The position numbers and the translations under genes were made by a program. From Methylotenera sp. (GTDB lineage: Bacteria; Pseudomonadota; Gammaproteobacteria; Burkholderiales; Methylophilaceae): DNA of 64,000 nt. Below the pieces are notes generated by a model. That model ran no database searches, was not told the DNA's origin, and saw only the letters and a program-made list of their open reading frames with translations. Positions 55,951 to 64,000 of the stretch are shown here, piece after piece (positions within the stretch are counted from its first letter, which is position 1; each line of letters begins with the position of its first letter). Where the stretch lies: the NCBI GenBank assembly GCA_002928535.1, contig PERG01000007.1:47059-111058 (forward strand), read 5' to 3'.

Positions 55951-56128
55951 AATAATTTATCCTTTCAAAAATAAGCGATAGTTTTAGCGGCAAACCTCAC
56001 AAGAAGCATTTGCCTAAAAATAAAATATGGACGGCTTTTTATTTTTCAAGACCCTTTTTTCAAGTCCTTTTACCTCTTTTTTCTGGCATCGCGTATATTG
56101 TGGTCTTTCGTAAATCATCCACGTTGCT

Positions 56129-56680
56129 ATGGCACTTAAATCCACTATTTATAAAATTGACCTCAATATTGCGGATATGGATCGGCAATATTATGCCCAA
56201 CACAGTCTGACCGTAGCCAAACATCCTTCCGAAACCGATGAACGCGTGATGGTGAGGGTGATTGGCTTTACGCTTTATGCCAATGAAACACTCACATTTG
56301 GCAAAGGTTTGAGCGATGAAGAAGAGCCGGATTTATGGCAGAAAGACCTGACAGGTGCAATCCAGCTATGGATGGACGTGGGCTTGCCGGCAGAAAAAGA
56401 AGTCCGCAAAGCTGCGGGACGAGCACGCCAAGTAATTGTAATGTTGTATGGTGGCCGCATTGCAGATATGTGGTGGGATCAGAATGGTAAAGCACTGCTA
56501 AAAATCAATAACTTAACGGTGATTAATCTGCAAGAAACGCAAAAGCTGGCTGAAATGGCATCACGCGGCTTGAACATGAGTTGCACGATTCAGGACGGCG
56601 AAATCCTGGTCAGCCATGACGGTGGTAGTTTTGCGATAACGCCCATCCTGCTTAAAGAAGCGAGTGTGAATAGCTATTAA
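56129..56680 (+). CDS. yaeQ: YaeQ family protein
   Basis: This 183-residue protein belongs to the YaeQ family, a PD-(D/E)XK-like fold with no agreed role. The start MALKSTIYKIDLNIADMDRQ and the block HPSETDERVMVRVIGFTLYA are diagnostic, as is the helix KDLTGAIQLWMDVGLP. It stands alone on the plus strand between hsp20 and a VOC gene. Confidence 0.95.
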   Translation: MALKSTIYKIDLNIADMDRQYYAQHSLTVAKHPSETDERVMVRVIGFTLYANETLTFGKGLSDEEEPDLWQKDLTGAIQLWMDVGLPAEKEVRKAAGRARQVIVMLYGGRIADMWWDQNGKALLKINNLTVINLQETQKLAEMASRGLNMSCTIQDGEILVSHDGGSFAITPILLKEASVNSY

Positions 56681-56784
56681 TTTAGCCTTTACTCGCTGCC
56701 ATAGGGTTTATCATATAAAACAATTCTCATATATGGCTATCTAACTCTTTAAAACCTTGCTAGCACATAAACCCTAAGATCCTT

Positions 56785-57246
56785 TTAACCGCAGCCTTTT
56801 AGTGCGTGTGCTTTTAACTCTTCCATACTCACATCACGGATATGCGTCGCAATAGCCCAGTGATGCCCATAGGGGTCCACCAAAATCCCGTAACGATCAC
56901 CCCAGAACATATCTGCCAAAGGCATTTTTACCGTAGCGCCTGCCGCTATTGCCTGTGCAAAAGCCTGATCTGCATTTTCCACGTAGCAATGTAAGGTGAC
57001 AGGAGAGCCTTTTAAGGTCAACGGGCCAATGGAGCCCCATTCTACGTACTCATCCGCAATCATGATTTTAGAATCGCCAATTTGTATCATAGCGTGCATC
57101 AATTTTCCGTCCTTGCCCTCAAGACGCGCTAACTCTAGCGCATTAAAAGCCTGTTTATAGAACTCAATCGCCCCTTTCGCACCCGCACAAACAATATGAG
57201 GCGTAACAGTTTGCATATCGATAGGAATAGGATGGGGTCTGGTCAT
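56785..57246 (-). CDS. VOC (glyoxalase/bleomycin-resistance) family protein
   Basis: This small protein has two beta-alpha-beta-beta-beta units, VTPHIVCAGAKGAIEFYKQAF and VTLHCYVENADQAFAQAIAAG, ending in the typical GDRYGILVDPYGHHWAIATH. It resembles PhnB-like VOC proteins, whose substrates are mostly unknown. The ATG at 57246 is chosen because GGAG is six bases before it; the frame extends 13 codons upstream. Confidence 0.9.
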   Translation of the reverse strand: MTRPHPIPIDMQTVTPHIVCAGAKGAIEFYKQAFNALELARLEGKDGKLMHAMIQIGDSKIMIADEYVEWGSIGPLTLKGSPVTLHCYVENADQAFAQAIAAGATVKMPLADMFWGDRYGILVDPYGHHWAIATHIRDVSMEELKAHALKGCG

Positions 57247-57472
57247 GATCATCTCCCGAAATAATAGGTAGTGATTGTCATTCAAATCACAAATTGTTAA
57301 GACCTTTATCTTTTGGTCGAGTTTAATAGGCCATTTTCCTCAATAAAAAAATGTGATTACTCTCCATATCTTGAGTGGCCTAACGCACATAACTCCATTA
57401 TTTTTTCTGATAACTTCGCAGGTAATTGTTTCAAATTTATTACAGTATTTGCGGTGGTTATTAGGAAGCGAT

Positions 57473-58987
57473 ATGAAAACTAACAATATGAGATGTGAAT
57501 ATTCAGCTAGCGTTAAAAAACACACCTCTCTTAGTAAACGCGTTTATGTACTTGGGTTACTCCTGTTAGCGCAAATTAATGCCTATGCGGAAACAGAACT
57601 CGATACCCAATTGCCGGACGATCCTGTAGAAATAGGGGTGGTGCAGAAAAACCCATCGCCTGAAATAACAGAACCCTTTCCCGTAGCCCCAGAGGACAAC
57701 CCCAATAAAAGTTACTGGATACCTGCAGCTGGTATTGTGGGCTTTGATGTATTGCTGAACTTGTTTAATCGGAGGTTTAGCGGCGTTTCAGATTACGATT
57801 CCAATTTTTCTACCATTAAAAAGAACTTACGCAGTAGCTGGGTGGAAGATCGCGATGCTTTTAACATCAACCAGCTCGGCCATCCTTATCAAGGCTCTAT
57901 GTATCACGGCTTCGCGCGTTCCGCCGGCCTGAATTACTGGGAATCTTTAGGCTACACTTTGGCCGGCAGCGCCTTTTGGGAAATCGCAGGAGAGAAGGTC
58001 CCGCCCTCTAAAAACGATATGATTTCCACTGGTATTGGCGGCACATTTTTAGGCGAAGCTTTATTCCGCATGTCGAATATTGTGTTGGAAAAAGGCGGTA
58101 GCCAACCAAGCGCATGGCGTGAAGCTGGTGCGGCAATCATTTCACCTGCAACTGGATTTAACCGTTATGCATTTGGAGATCGATTTGATGCTGTGTTTGA
58201 TCGTAACGATGCGGCCTATTACAGCCGCACCCAGTTTGGTATCAGTAATACCATTCAATATAATCGTGGCACCTCCAGAAAAGATATCAAAGAGAATGAT
58301 GCACAACTGGAGTTCTCCATGGACTACGGCTTGCCCGGCCAAGAAGGCTATTCCTATACACGGCCTTTTGATTACTTCGTGTTCCAGGGCGCTGCCTCCA
58401 GCGCCAACGTATTTGAAAACGTATTGGTACGTGGTCTGCTATTTGGCACGGATTATAAAATGGGGGAAAACTACCGCGGCATCTGGGGCTTGTATGGGAG
58501 CTATGATTACATCTCGCCACAAACCTTCCGCGTGTCCAGTACTGCTTTGTCTATAGGTACTACTGGGCAATTATGGTTGAGCGAGTCCGTAGCTTTACAA
58601 GGCTCTGTTTTAGGCGGATTAGGCTATGCCGCAGTCGGCACTTTGAGCGGTAATGATGAACAGGATTATCGCTACGGTGTAGCGCCACAGGCTTTAGTGG
58701 CACTGCGTTTGATCATGGGCGATAAAGCTTCCATCGATTTCACGGGCCGCGAATATTTTGTGAAGGATGTCGATAGCGGCAATGCTGGCGGGCACGACAA
58801 TATTTTACGGTCTGATTTGGCGTTTACCTACCGCATCCATAAAAAACACGCCGTATCGCTTAAATATCAATGGAATCAGCGCGATGCTTCTTATCTCAAC
58901 TCAGAGGGTAAACAAACGACGGGAACAGTGGGGATTTTCTATACCTTCTTAGGGCATGATGGATTTGGCGCTACAGACTGGCGATAA
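57473..58987 (+). CDS. DUF3943 domain protein, probable outer-membrane barrel
   Basis: This 504-residue exported protein has a signal peptide at about residues 1-39 (ending AYA-ET). The DUF3943 block FNINQLGHPYQGSMYHGFARS and AGLNYWESLGYTLAGSAFWEIAGE is clear. The C-terminal half alternates polar and hydrophobic residues with many aromatic positions and closes with a terminal aromatic-rich strand, as outer-membrane barrels do. The function is unknown. The ATG at 57473 has AGGAAG before it; a longer frame opening at 57353 has no ribosome site and no signal peptide. Confidence 0.88.
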   Translation: MKTNNMRCEYSASVKKHTSLSKRVYVLGLLLLAQINAYAETELDTQLPDDPVEIGVVQKNPSPEITEPFPVAPEDNPNKSYWIPAAGIVGFDVLLNLFNRRFSGVSDYDSNFSTIKKNLRSSWVEDRDAFNINQLGHPYQGSMYHGFARSAGLNYWESLGYTLAGSAFWEIAGEKVPPSKNDMISTGIGGTFLGEALFRMSNIVLEKGGSQPSAWREAGAAIISPATGFNRYAFGDRFDAVFDRNDAAYYSRTQFGISNTIQYNRGTSRKDIKENDAQLEFSMDYGLPGQEGYSYTRPFDYFVFQGAASSANVFENVLVRGLLFGTDYKMGENYRGIWGLYGSYDYISPQTFRVSSTALSIGTTGQLWLSESVALQGSVLGGLGYAAVGTLSGNDEQDYRYGVAPQALVALRLIMGDKASIDFTGREYFVKDVDSGNAGGHDNILRSDLAFTYRIHKKHAVSLKYQWNQRDASYLNSEGKQTTGTVGIFYTFLGHDGFGATDWR

Positions 58988-59159
58988 TTGCTGTTTGCCG
59001 TGGGGCTTGTGGTTTTCTAGCCTGAATAAGACTGCTATTTGCACATTGAACAATATTAATAAAACAAGTTTAACAGCGACATGAACAATATGCCCGTGGT
59101 CCCGTGATCGACGAACACGTGCCCATCAATATAACTGCACATCACTAATTTTAAGGATT

Positions 59160-59474
59160 ATGCGACACTTTCTTCGTGCTCAATTCAGATTTACTCCCAG
59201 GAGATTGACCTACTTAATTTATACAATCGCTTTTTTACTGTTGGCGGTATTCCATAATCCAAAATGGATATTTGCAATGGTTTTTACAGCGTTTATATAT
59301 AAGGCTCGCAAACCTCGACATGAAGTAATCAATCCCATCACTGAAGATGGCTTACATAAGTCCATCAGACCAGATCCTGATTTTTTACTACAGAAGTTCC
59401 ATGATGATCTTAATCGACTAAAGCAGGAACGTGACAATGATGAACGTGACCTTGCACCTGGCGACCCTAAATAA
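59160..59474 (+). CDS. 104-residue membrane protein, unknown function
   Basis: This small protein has a basic N-terminus, two short hydrophobic segments (about residues 18-31 and 35-47) and a charged C-terminal half with FHDDLNRLKQERDNDERD. AAGGATT lies right before the ATG. I recognise no family. It lies between the DUF3943 gene and glmS, facing glmS. Confidence 0.65.
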   Translation: MRHFLRAQFRFTPRRLTYLIYTIAFLLLAVFHNPKWIFAMVFTAFIYKARKPRHEVINPITEDGLHKSIRPDPDFLLQKFHDDLNRLKQERDNDERDLAPGDPK

Positions 59475-59547
59475 AATTAGAATATTGTAGGTCAATAATT
59501 TAAATATTCAGGATAATCTAACTACTAAATGATCTAGCTTTAATTGA

Positions 59548-61377
59548 TTATTCCACTGTCACACTCTTCGCCAAATTCCTCGGTTTATCCACATCCGTCC
59601 CTTTTAACAATGCTGCATGATAGGCCAGCAACTGCACAGGAATCGTATGCAAAATAGGGGAGAGCACGCCTACATGACGCGGGGTACGGATCACATGCAC
59701 ACCTTCAGACTCAGTAAAGTGGCTATCTGCATCGGCAAATACAAATAGTTCTCCGCCGCGGGCTTTAACTTCCTGCATATTGGATTTAACTTTTTCCAGT
59801 AAAGCATCATTGGGCGCAATTACCACCACCGGCATTTCGTTATCCACCAGAGCCAATGGGCCATGTTTAAGCTCACCTGCGGGGTAAGCCTCAGCGTGGA
59901 TATAGGAAATTTCTTTAAGCTTAAGCGCGCCTTCCAGCGCAATTGGGTAATGCACCCCACGCCCCAAGAACAAAGCATGCTGCTTATTGGCAAAGCGTTT
60001 AGCCCATTCGCGGATTTGCGGTTCCAGATTAAGCGCATATTGCACACTACCGGCCAACTGGCGCAATGCACTCAGATGTTCTTGCTCCGCCTCGACTGTT
60101 AACAATCCGCGCTGTTTAGCCAAGGTTGCCGCCAAGGTAAAGAGTGCGACCAATTGGGTGGTAAAGGCTTTGGTAGAAGCTACACCAATCTCAGCCCCGG
60201 CGCGCGTGTAAAAAATGAGCTGGGAGGCGCGCGGAATGGCGCTCTCTTGTACATTACAAATTGCTAAGGTGAGGTTCTGCCCTAATGATTTCGCATGTTT
60301 GAGTGCTTCCATGGTATCCAGCGTTTCACCGGATTGAGAGATGGTGACAATCAACTGCTTTTGGTTCGGCACGGAAGTGCGATATCGGTACTCGCTGGCG
60401 ATCTCTACATTGGTGGGCAGTTTAGCGATGCTTTCCAGCCAGTATTTGGCGGTGAGCGCAGCGTAGTAGCTGGTGCCTGCCGCCAAAATCAAAATGCTAT
60501 CTACCTGCTGGAATATCTCACTGGCAGCATCGCCGAACAAAGCAGGCGAAAATTGATTATCGTCGATCAGTGCTTCAATGGTGTCGGTCAGCGCGCGCGG
60601 CTGTTCGTGAATCTCTTTTTGCATGAAGTGTGCATAAGGGCCAAGCTCCATGCTAGCAAGCGAAACATCGCTCATGTGGATTTTGCGTAATACTTCCTTG
60701 CCATTTCGGCCGAAAATCGTTACACCGTCGCGGCGGATATCGGCTACATCTCCGTCCTCTAGGTATATGACCTTACGCGTAACAGAGAGCACCGCTGAAA
60801 CATCAGATGCGATGAAGTTTTCGCCTTCGCTTAAACCGATCAGCAGCGGGCAACCCTGGCGAGCGGTAATCATGTGCTCCGGTTCTTTGACTGAAATGAC
60901 GCTGATTGCGAATGCGCCAGTCAGCTCTTCAACGGATTTTTGCGTGGCAGCTAATAATGGTAAGTCTTGATGGTAATAGTGGATTAAGTGCGCAATGACT
61001 TCAGTATCGGTTTGTGAAGTGAATTCGTAACCTAAAGCCATGAGGCGAGTGCGTTGCTCATCATGATTTTCGATAATACCGTTATGCACCACGGCGATTT
61101 CGTCTTTAGATACATGCGGATGGGCATTGCTCTCAGTTACGCCGCCGTGCGTTGCCCAGCGCGTGTGACCGATACCGACTTGGCCACTCAAATTGACTTC
61201 CAAAGCTTTATCCGTCATTGCCGCTACACGGCCTACGGCACGTACACGCTCAATCGCGCCATTGCTGAGTACCGCAACACCAGCTGAGTCATAACCGCGG
61301 TATTCCAAACGGCTTAAGCCTTCAATTAGCGTGGAAACGACATTTCTATTGGCAACTGCGCCTACGATACCGCACAT
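59548..61377 (-). CDS. glmS: Glutamine-fructose-6-phosphate aminotransferase
   Basis: This enzyme makes glucosamine-6-phosphate, the first step toward peptidoglycan and lipopolysaccharide amino sugars. The N-terminal nucleophile cysteine follows Met1 (MCGIVGAV). Two SIS domains contain [15 protein letters not shown] and [17 protein letters not shown]. The C-terminus AKSVTVE is invariant. It follows glmU by 26 bases on the same strand. No glmS ribozyme, which is a Gram-positive feature, is seen. Confidence 0.98.
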   Translation of the reverse strand: MCGIVGAVANRNVVSTLIEGLSRLEYRGYDSAGVAVLSNGAIERVRAVGRVAAMTDKALEVNLSGQVGIGHTRWATHGGVTESNAHPHVSKDEIAVVHNGIIENHDEQRTRLMALGYEFTSQTDTEVIAHLIHYYHQDLPLLAATQKSVEELTGAFAISVISVKEPEHMITARQGCPLLIGLSEGENFIASDVSAVLSVTRKVIYLEDGDVADIRRDGVTIFGRNGKEVLRKIHMSDVSLASMELGPYAHFMQKEIHEQPRALTDTIEALIDDNQFSPALFGDAASEIFQQVDSILILAAGTSYYAALTAKYWLESIAKLPTNVEIASEYRYRTSVPNQKQLIVTISQSGETLDTMEALKHAKSLGQNLTLAICNVQESAIPRASQLIFYTRAGAEIGVASTKAFTTQLVALFTLAATLAKQRGLLTVEAEQEHLSALRQLAGSVQYALNLEPQIREWAKRFANKQHALFLGRGVHYPIALEGALKLKEISYIHAEAYPAGELKHGPLALVDNEMPVVVIAPNDALLEKVKSNMQEVKARGGELFVFADADSHFTESEGVHVIRTPRHVGVLSPILHTIPVQLLAYHAALLKGTDVDKPRNLAKSVTVE

Positions 61378-61403
61378 AAAGTGTAATCTTTCTTAAATTT
61401 TGG

Positions 61404-62780
61404 CTATTTTTTCTGCTTAACTGGACGCTGCCAGCCAAGGATAGTTTTTTGTTCTTTGGCACGGCAGAAGGTGAGGGCATCGGCCGGGGCATTTTTGGTA
61501 ATGGTAGAACCTGCGGCGATGGTGGCGCCTTTACCAATCGTCACCGGCGCGATGAGTTGCGAATCGGAACCGATGAAAGCGTTATCTTCAATAACGGTCT
61601 GGAATTTATTCGCGCCATCGTAATTGCAGGTGATGGTTCCGGCGCCTATGTTAACGTTTTTACCTACGACAGCATCGCCCACATAACTTAAGTGGTTCAC
61701 TTTACTGCCGCTATCTACCTGTGCATTTTTAAGCTCTACAAAGTTGCCGATATGCGTTTCATTTTGCAGTACAGTACCCGGACGCAGTCGTGCATAGGGG
61801 CCTATGCGGCTGTTATCACCTACTTCAGCATCTTCAATATGGGTGAAAGGGGCGATTTTTGCGCCGGCTTTAATATTGGCGTTTTTAATCACACAGTTGG
61901 GGCCTATTGTCACGTAATCGCCCAAAGTTACATTGCCTTCAAATACACAATTAACGTCTATCTCTACATCACGACCGCAGTTAAGGTTGCCACGCACATC
62001 CAAGCGGGCAGGGTCTTTCAAGGTAACACCTTGCTGCATGAGTTTTTGCGCAGTACGGGTTTGATAAGTACGCTCGATTTGTGCCAGATCGCTTTTAGAG
62101 TTAATGCCGGTAACTGACCATTCGTCTGGCGTGATTTCAGCCACGACTTTAGTACCCTGCTGCACGGCAAGCGCGACGATATCGGTTAAATAGTATTCAC
62201 CTTGCGCATTGTTATTAGTGAGCTGTGATAGCCATTGAGTGAGCTGTGCATTCGGCATGGCCATCATGCCGGTATTCACTTCAATAATCTGCCGGTGTGT
62301 TTCCGTGGCATCTTTATGTTCTACGATTGCCGTTACATTGCCGGACGTTGCGCGTACGATACGGCCATAGCCCGTTGGGTCCGGCTTATTAAATGACAGA
62401 ATTGCGAGTTTATCTGTGGCTTGCGCCAATAGGTTTCTACAAGCGTCAACATCTACCAATGGCACATCGCCTAGCAATACAAGGGTTTGCGCTTCGGCAT
62501 CCAGATAGGGCGCAGCTTGCTGCACCGCGTGGCCTGTACCCAATTGTTCGGCCTGGTTTACCCAAATGATTGTTTCATTCGCAAAAGTTTCGCGTACTGT
62601 TTCACCACCATAGCCATACACCACGATGATCTTTTTTGGATTTAAGGCTTTTGCGCATTCAATGACATGCGCCAAAATGGCTTTGCCCCCCACCTGATGC
62701 AGCACTTTAGGCGTATTGGAATGCATGCGCGTGCCTTTACCGGCTGCAAGGATGACGATGTTGAGTGTAGGTTGTGCCAT
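61404..62780 (-). CDS. glmU: Bifunctional GlmU (GlcN-1-P acetyltransferase / GlcNAc-1-P uridyltransferase)
   Basis: This enzyme makes UDP-GlcNAc. The N-terminal uridyltransferase motif is LAAGKGTRM, and GDVPLVD and the EVNTGMMAMP region follow. The C-terminal left-handed beta-helix (about residues 250-440) carries the hexapeptide repeats and the acetyltransferase site with HIGNFVELKNAQ. Length is 458 residues. It is the first gene of glmU-glmS, downstream of the atp operon but beyond a terminator. Confidence 0.98.
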   Translation of the reverse strand: MAQPTLNIVILAAGKGTRMHSNTPKVLHQVGGKAILAHVIECAKALNPKKIIVVYGYGGETVRETFANETIIWVNQAEQLGTGHAVQQAAPYLDAEAQTLVLLGDVPLVDVDACRNLLAQATDKLAILSFNKPDPTGYGRIVRATSGNVTAIVEHKDATETHRQIIEVNTGMMAMPNAQLTQWLSQLTNNNAQGEYYLTDIVALAVQQGTKVVAEITPDEWSVTGINSKSDLAQIERTYQTRTAQKLMQQGVTLKDPARLDVRGNLNCGRDVEIDVNCVFEGNVTLGDYVTIGPNCVIKNANIKAGAKIAPFTHIEDAEVGDNSRIGPYARLRPGTVLQNETHIGNFVELKNAQVDSGSKVNHLSYVGDAVVGKNVNIGAGTITCNYDGANKFQTVIEDNAFIGSDSQLIAPVTIGKGATIAAGSTITKNAPADALTFCRAKEQKTILGWQRPVKQKK

Positions 62781-62888
62781 ATCGTTTATATTGTATTTTA
62801 TAAGCTATTTTACTACGCAAGTTCACTTAGTTGTCAGCTGCCTGTTATTGACTATACGCCTGCCAATTTGAATTCAACGCTACAAAAA

Positions 62889-62913
62889 CAAAAAGCGGCC
62901 TAAGCCGCTTTTA
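62889..62913 (-). terminator. Terminator of the atp operon
   Basis: AAAAGCGGC-TTAG-GCCGCTTTT with a T-run (read on the minus strand) lies 20 bases after the atpC stop codon, ahead of glmU. Confidence 0.88.
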
Positions 62914-62933
62914 TCTATTACTTATTTCACTGA

Positions 62934-63356
62934 TTAGTGCACTTTGCGTAAACGCTCAATCGCTTGAATTTGGGCAATTGCTTCAGCCAATTCAGCTTGG
63001 GCTTTTGCATAGTCGATATCAGAAGTTCTGTTACGCATCGCCTCTTCAGCTGCTGCTTTGGCGGCTAATGCTTTTGCTTGATCCAGATCAGCACCACGGA
63101 TAGCGGTATCTGCCAGCACAGTGATCACACCAGGCTGCACTTCCAGCATGCCGCCTGAAAGGTAAATCACAGTCTCTTCAGCAGTATCTGCAAGTTTGAT
63201 ACGCAATGCACCCGGTTTGATAGTCGTAATCATGGGCGCATGGTTTGGGTAGATACCTACCTCACCACCACCCGCAGGGGCAACCACGAACTCAGCTTCG
63301 CCTGAGAATATGCTTGCTTCTGCACTGACTACATCGATATGAACAGTATTTGCCAT
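62934..63356 (-). CDS. atpC: ATP synthase F1 epsilon subunit
   Basis: This is the rotor subunit that links gamma to the c-ring and can inhibit ATP hydrolysis. The N-terminal barrel shows [21 protein letters not shown] and [19 protein letters not shown]. The C-terminal helices contain [21 protein letters not shown]. It lies 136 bases after atpD; that gap contains a long inverted repeat. Confidence 0.97.
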   Translation of the reverse strand: MANTVHIDVVSAEASIFSGEAEFVVAPAGGGEVGIYPNHAPMITTIKPGALRIKLADTAEETVIYLSGGMLEVQPGVITVLADTAIRGADLDQAKALAAKAAAEEAMRNRTSDIDYAKAQAELAEAIAQIQAIERLRKVH

Positions 63357-63390
63357 AATTTTCTCTTTTCAACAAACTTCTTAATTTATT

Positions 63391-63490
63391 TTATCTAAAC
63401 AGAGCAAGGCGCAAGGAGCAGAGCGACACAGGCAGTACATTAAGTACGACAAGGAAGCGAGCACCTCGCAACGATGCTATGTAACGATAA
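63391..63490. repeat. Long imperfect inverted repeat between atpD and atpC
   Basis: The outer arms TTATC and GATAA, and then AGCA and TGCT with GCGCAAGGAGCAGAGCG against CGAGCACCTCGC-like arms, pair imperfectly. The centre is GTAC-ATTAA-GTAC. It shares the AAGGCGC arm and the double-GTAC centre with the repeat between nrdJa and nrdJb. Confidence 0.6.
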
Positions 63491-63492
63491 AA

Positions 63493-64000
<508 letters not shown>

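Noticed and set aside
57353..57472. N-terminal extension of the DUF3943 gene
   Set aside because: No ribosome site precedes it, and it would bury the signal peptide that begins after 57473.

Overview
The window looks like a 64-kb piece of a betaproteobacterial chromosome, most likely a methylotroph of the Methylophilaceae (Methylotenera/Methylophilus type). The clues are a formaldehyde-activating-enzyme (Fae) family protein, a metallo-hydrolase resembling those of quinoprotein relay systems, a split B12-dependent class II ribonucleotide reductase, and a core gene set (pqiABC, gltBD-hemE, thiD-thiE-hemL, priA, argS, glmUS-atpCD) typical of that group. The assignment is an inference from gene content; no 16S rRNA is present.

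Layout. 0-2.6 kb: a minus-strand peroxide-stress unit with an OhrR-like MarR regulator, a Tat-exported dienelactone hydrolase and a periplasmic catalase-like peroxidase. A near-perfect OhrR-type operator precedes the regulator, and an in-frame stop separates the peroxidase from its signal peptide. 2.6-6.2 kb: a small nest of inverted repeats, then nrdJa-nrdJb with candidate NrdR boxes. 6.3-10.5 kb: waaA on plus, pcm-tolC-isochorismatase on minus. 11.0-13.1 kb: promoter, TPP riboswitch and thiC.

13.1-18.7 kb is the accessory region. A flavin monooxygenase, a Na+/H+ antiporter and an AT-rich RloC/SMC-like ATPase lie between thiC and two tRNA genes. Behind the monooxygenase and behind the antiporter lies a decayed copy of the 3' end of thiC; the first also keeps a copy of the thiC terminator. 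These look like scars of successive gene gains at the thiC tail, with the more distal scar more decayed.

18.8-32.4 kb: tRNA-Val and tRNA-Asp, a pseudouridine synthase, yidB, uppP, a large asmA, a tiny His-rich lipoprotein, mutY, the DUF883/YqjE/YqjK trio, the Fae-like gene, GNAT, DoxX, the metallo-hydrolase paired with a cytochrome b561, and an EAL phosphodiesterase. 32.7-45.5 kb: a minus-strand run of nitrogen assimilation, heme and thiamine genes (hemE, gltD, gltB, hemL, thiE, thiD), tRNA-Gly(CCC) and priA. 45.6-55.3 kb: argS, a SPOR protein, dsbA, an SDR, the pqiA-pqiA-pqiB-pqiC envelope lipid-transport operon and ettA. 55.5-64 kb: hsp20, yaeQ, a VOC protein, a DUF3943 outer-membrane-type protein, then glmS, glmU, atpC and the truncated atpD.

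Most of the window is housekeeping. The novelty is in small structures: the thiC scars, the interrupted peroxidase, the 21-bp repeat that extends the Pcm N-terminus, a family of intra-operon inverted repeats (nrdJa/nrdJb and atpD/atpC), the tiny lipoprotein and membrane ORFs, and the Fae paralogue lacking the usual active-site histidine.
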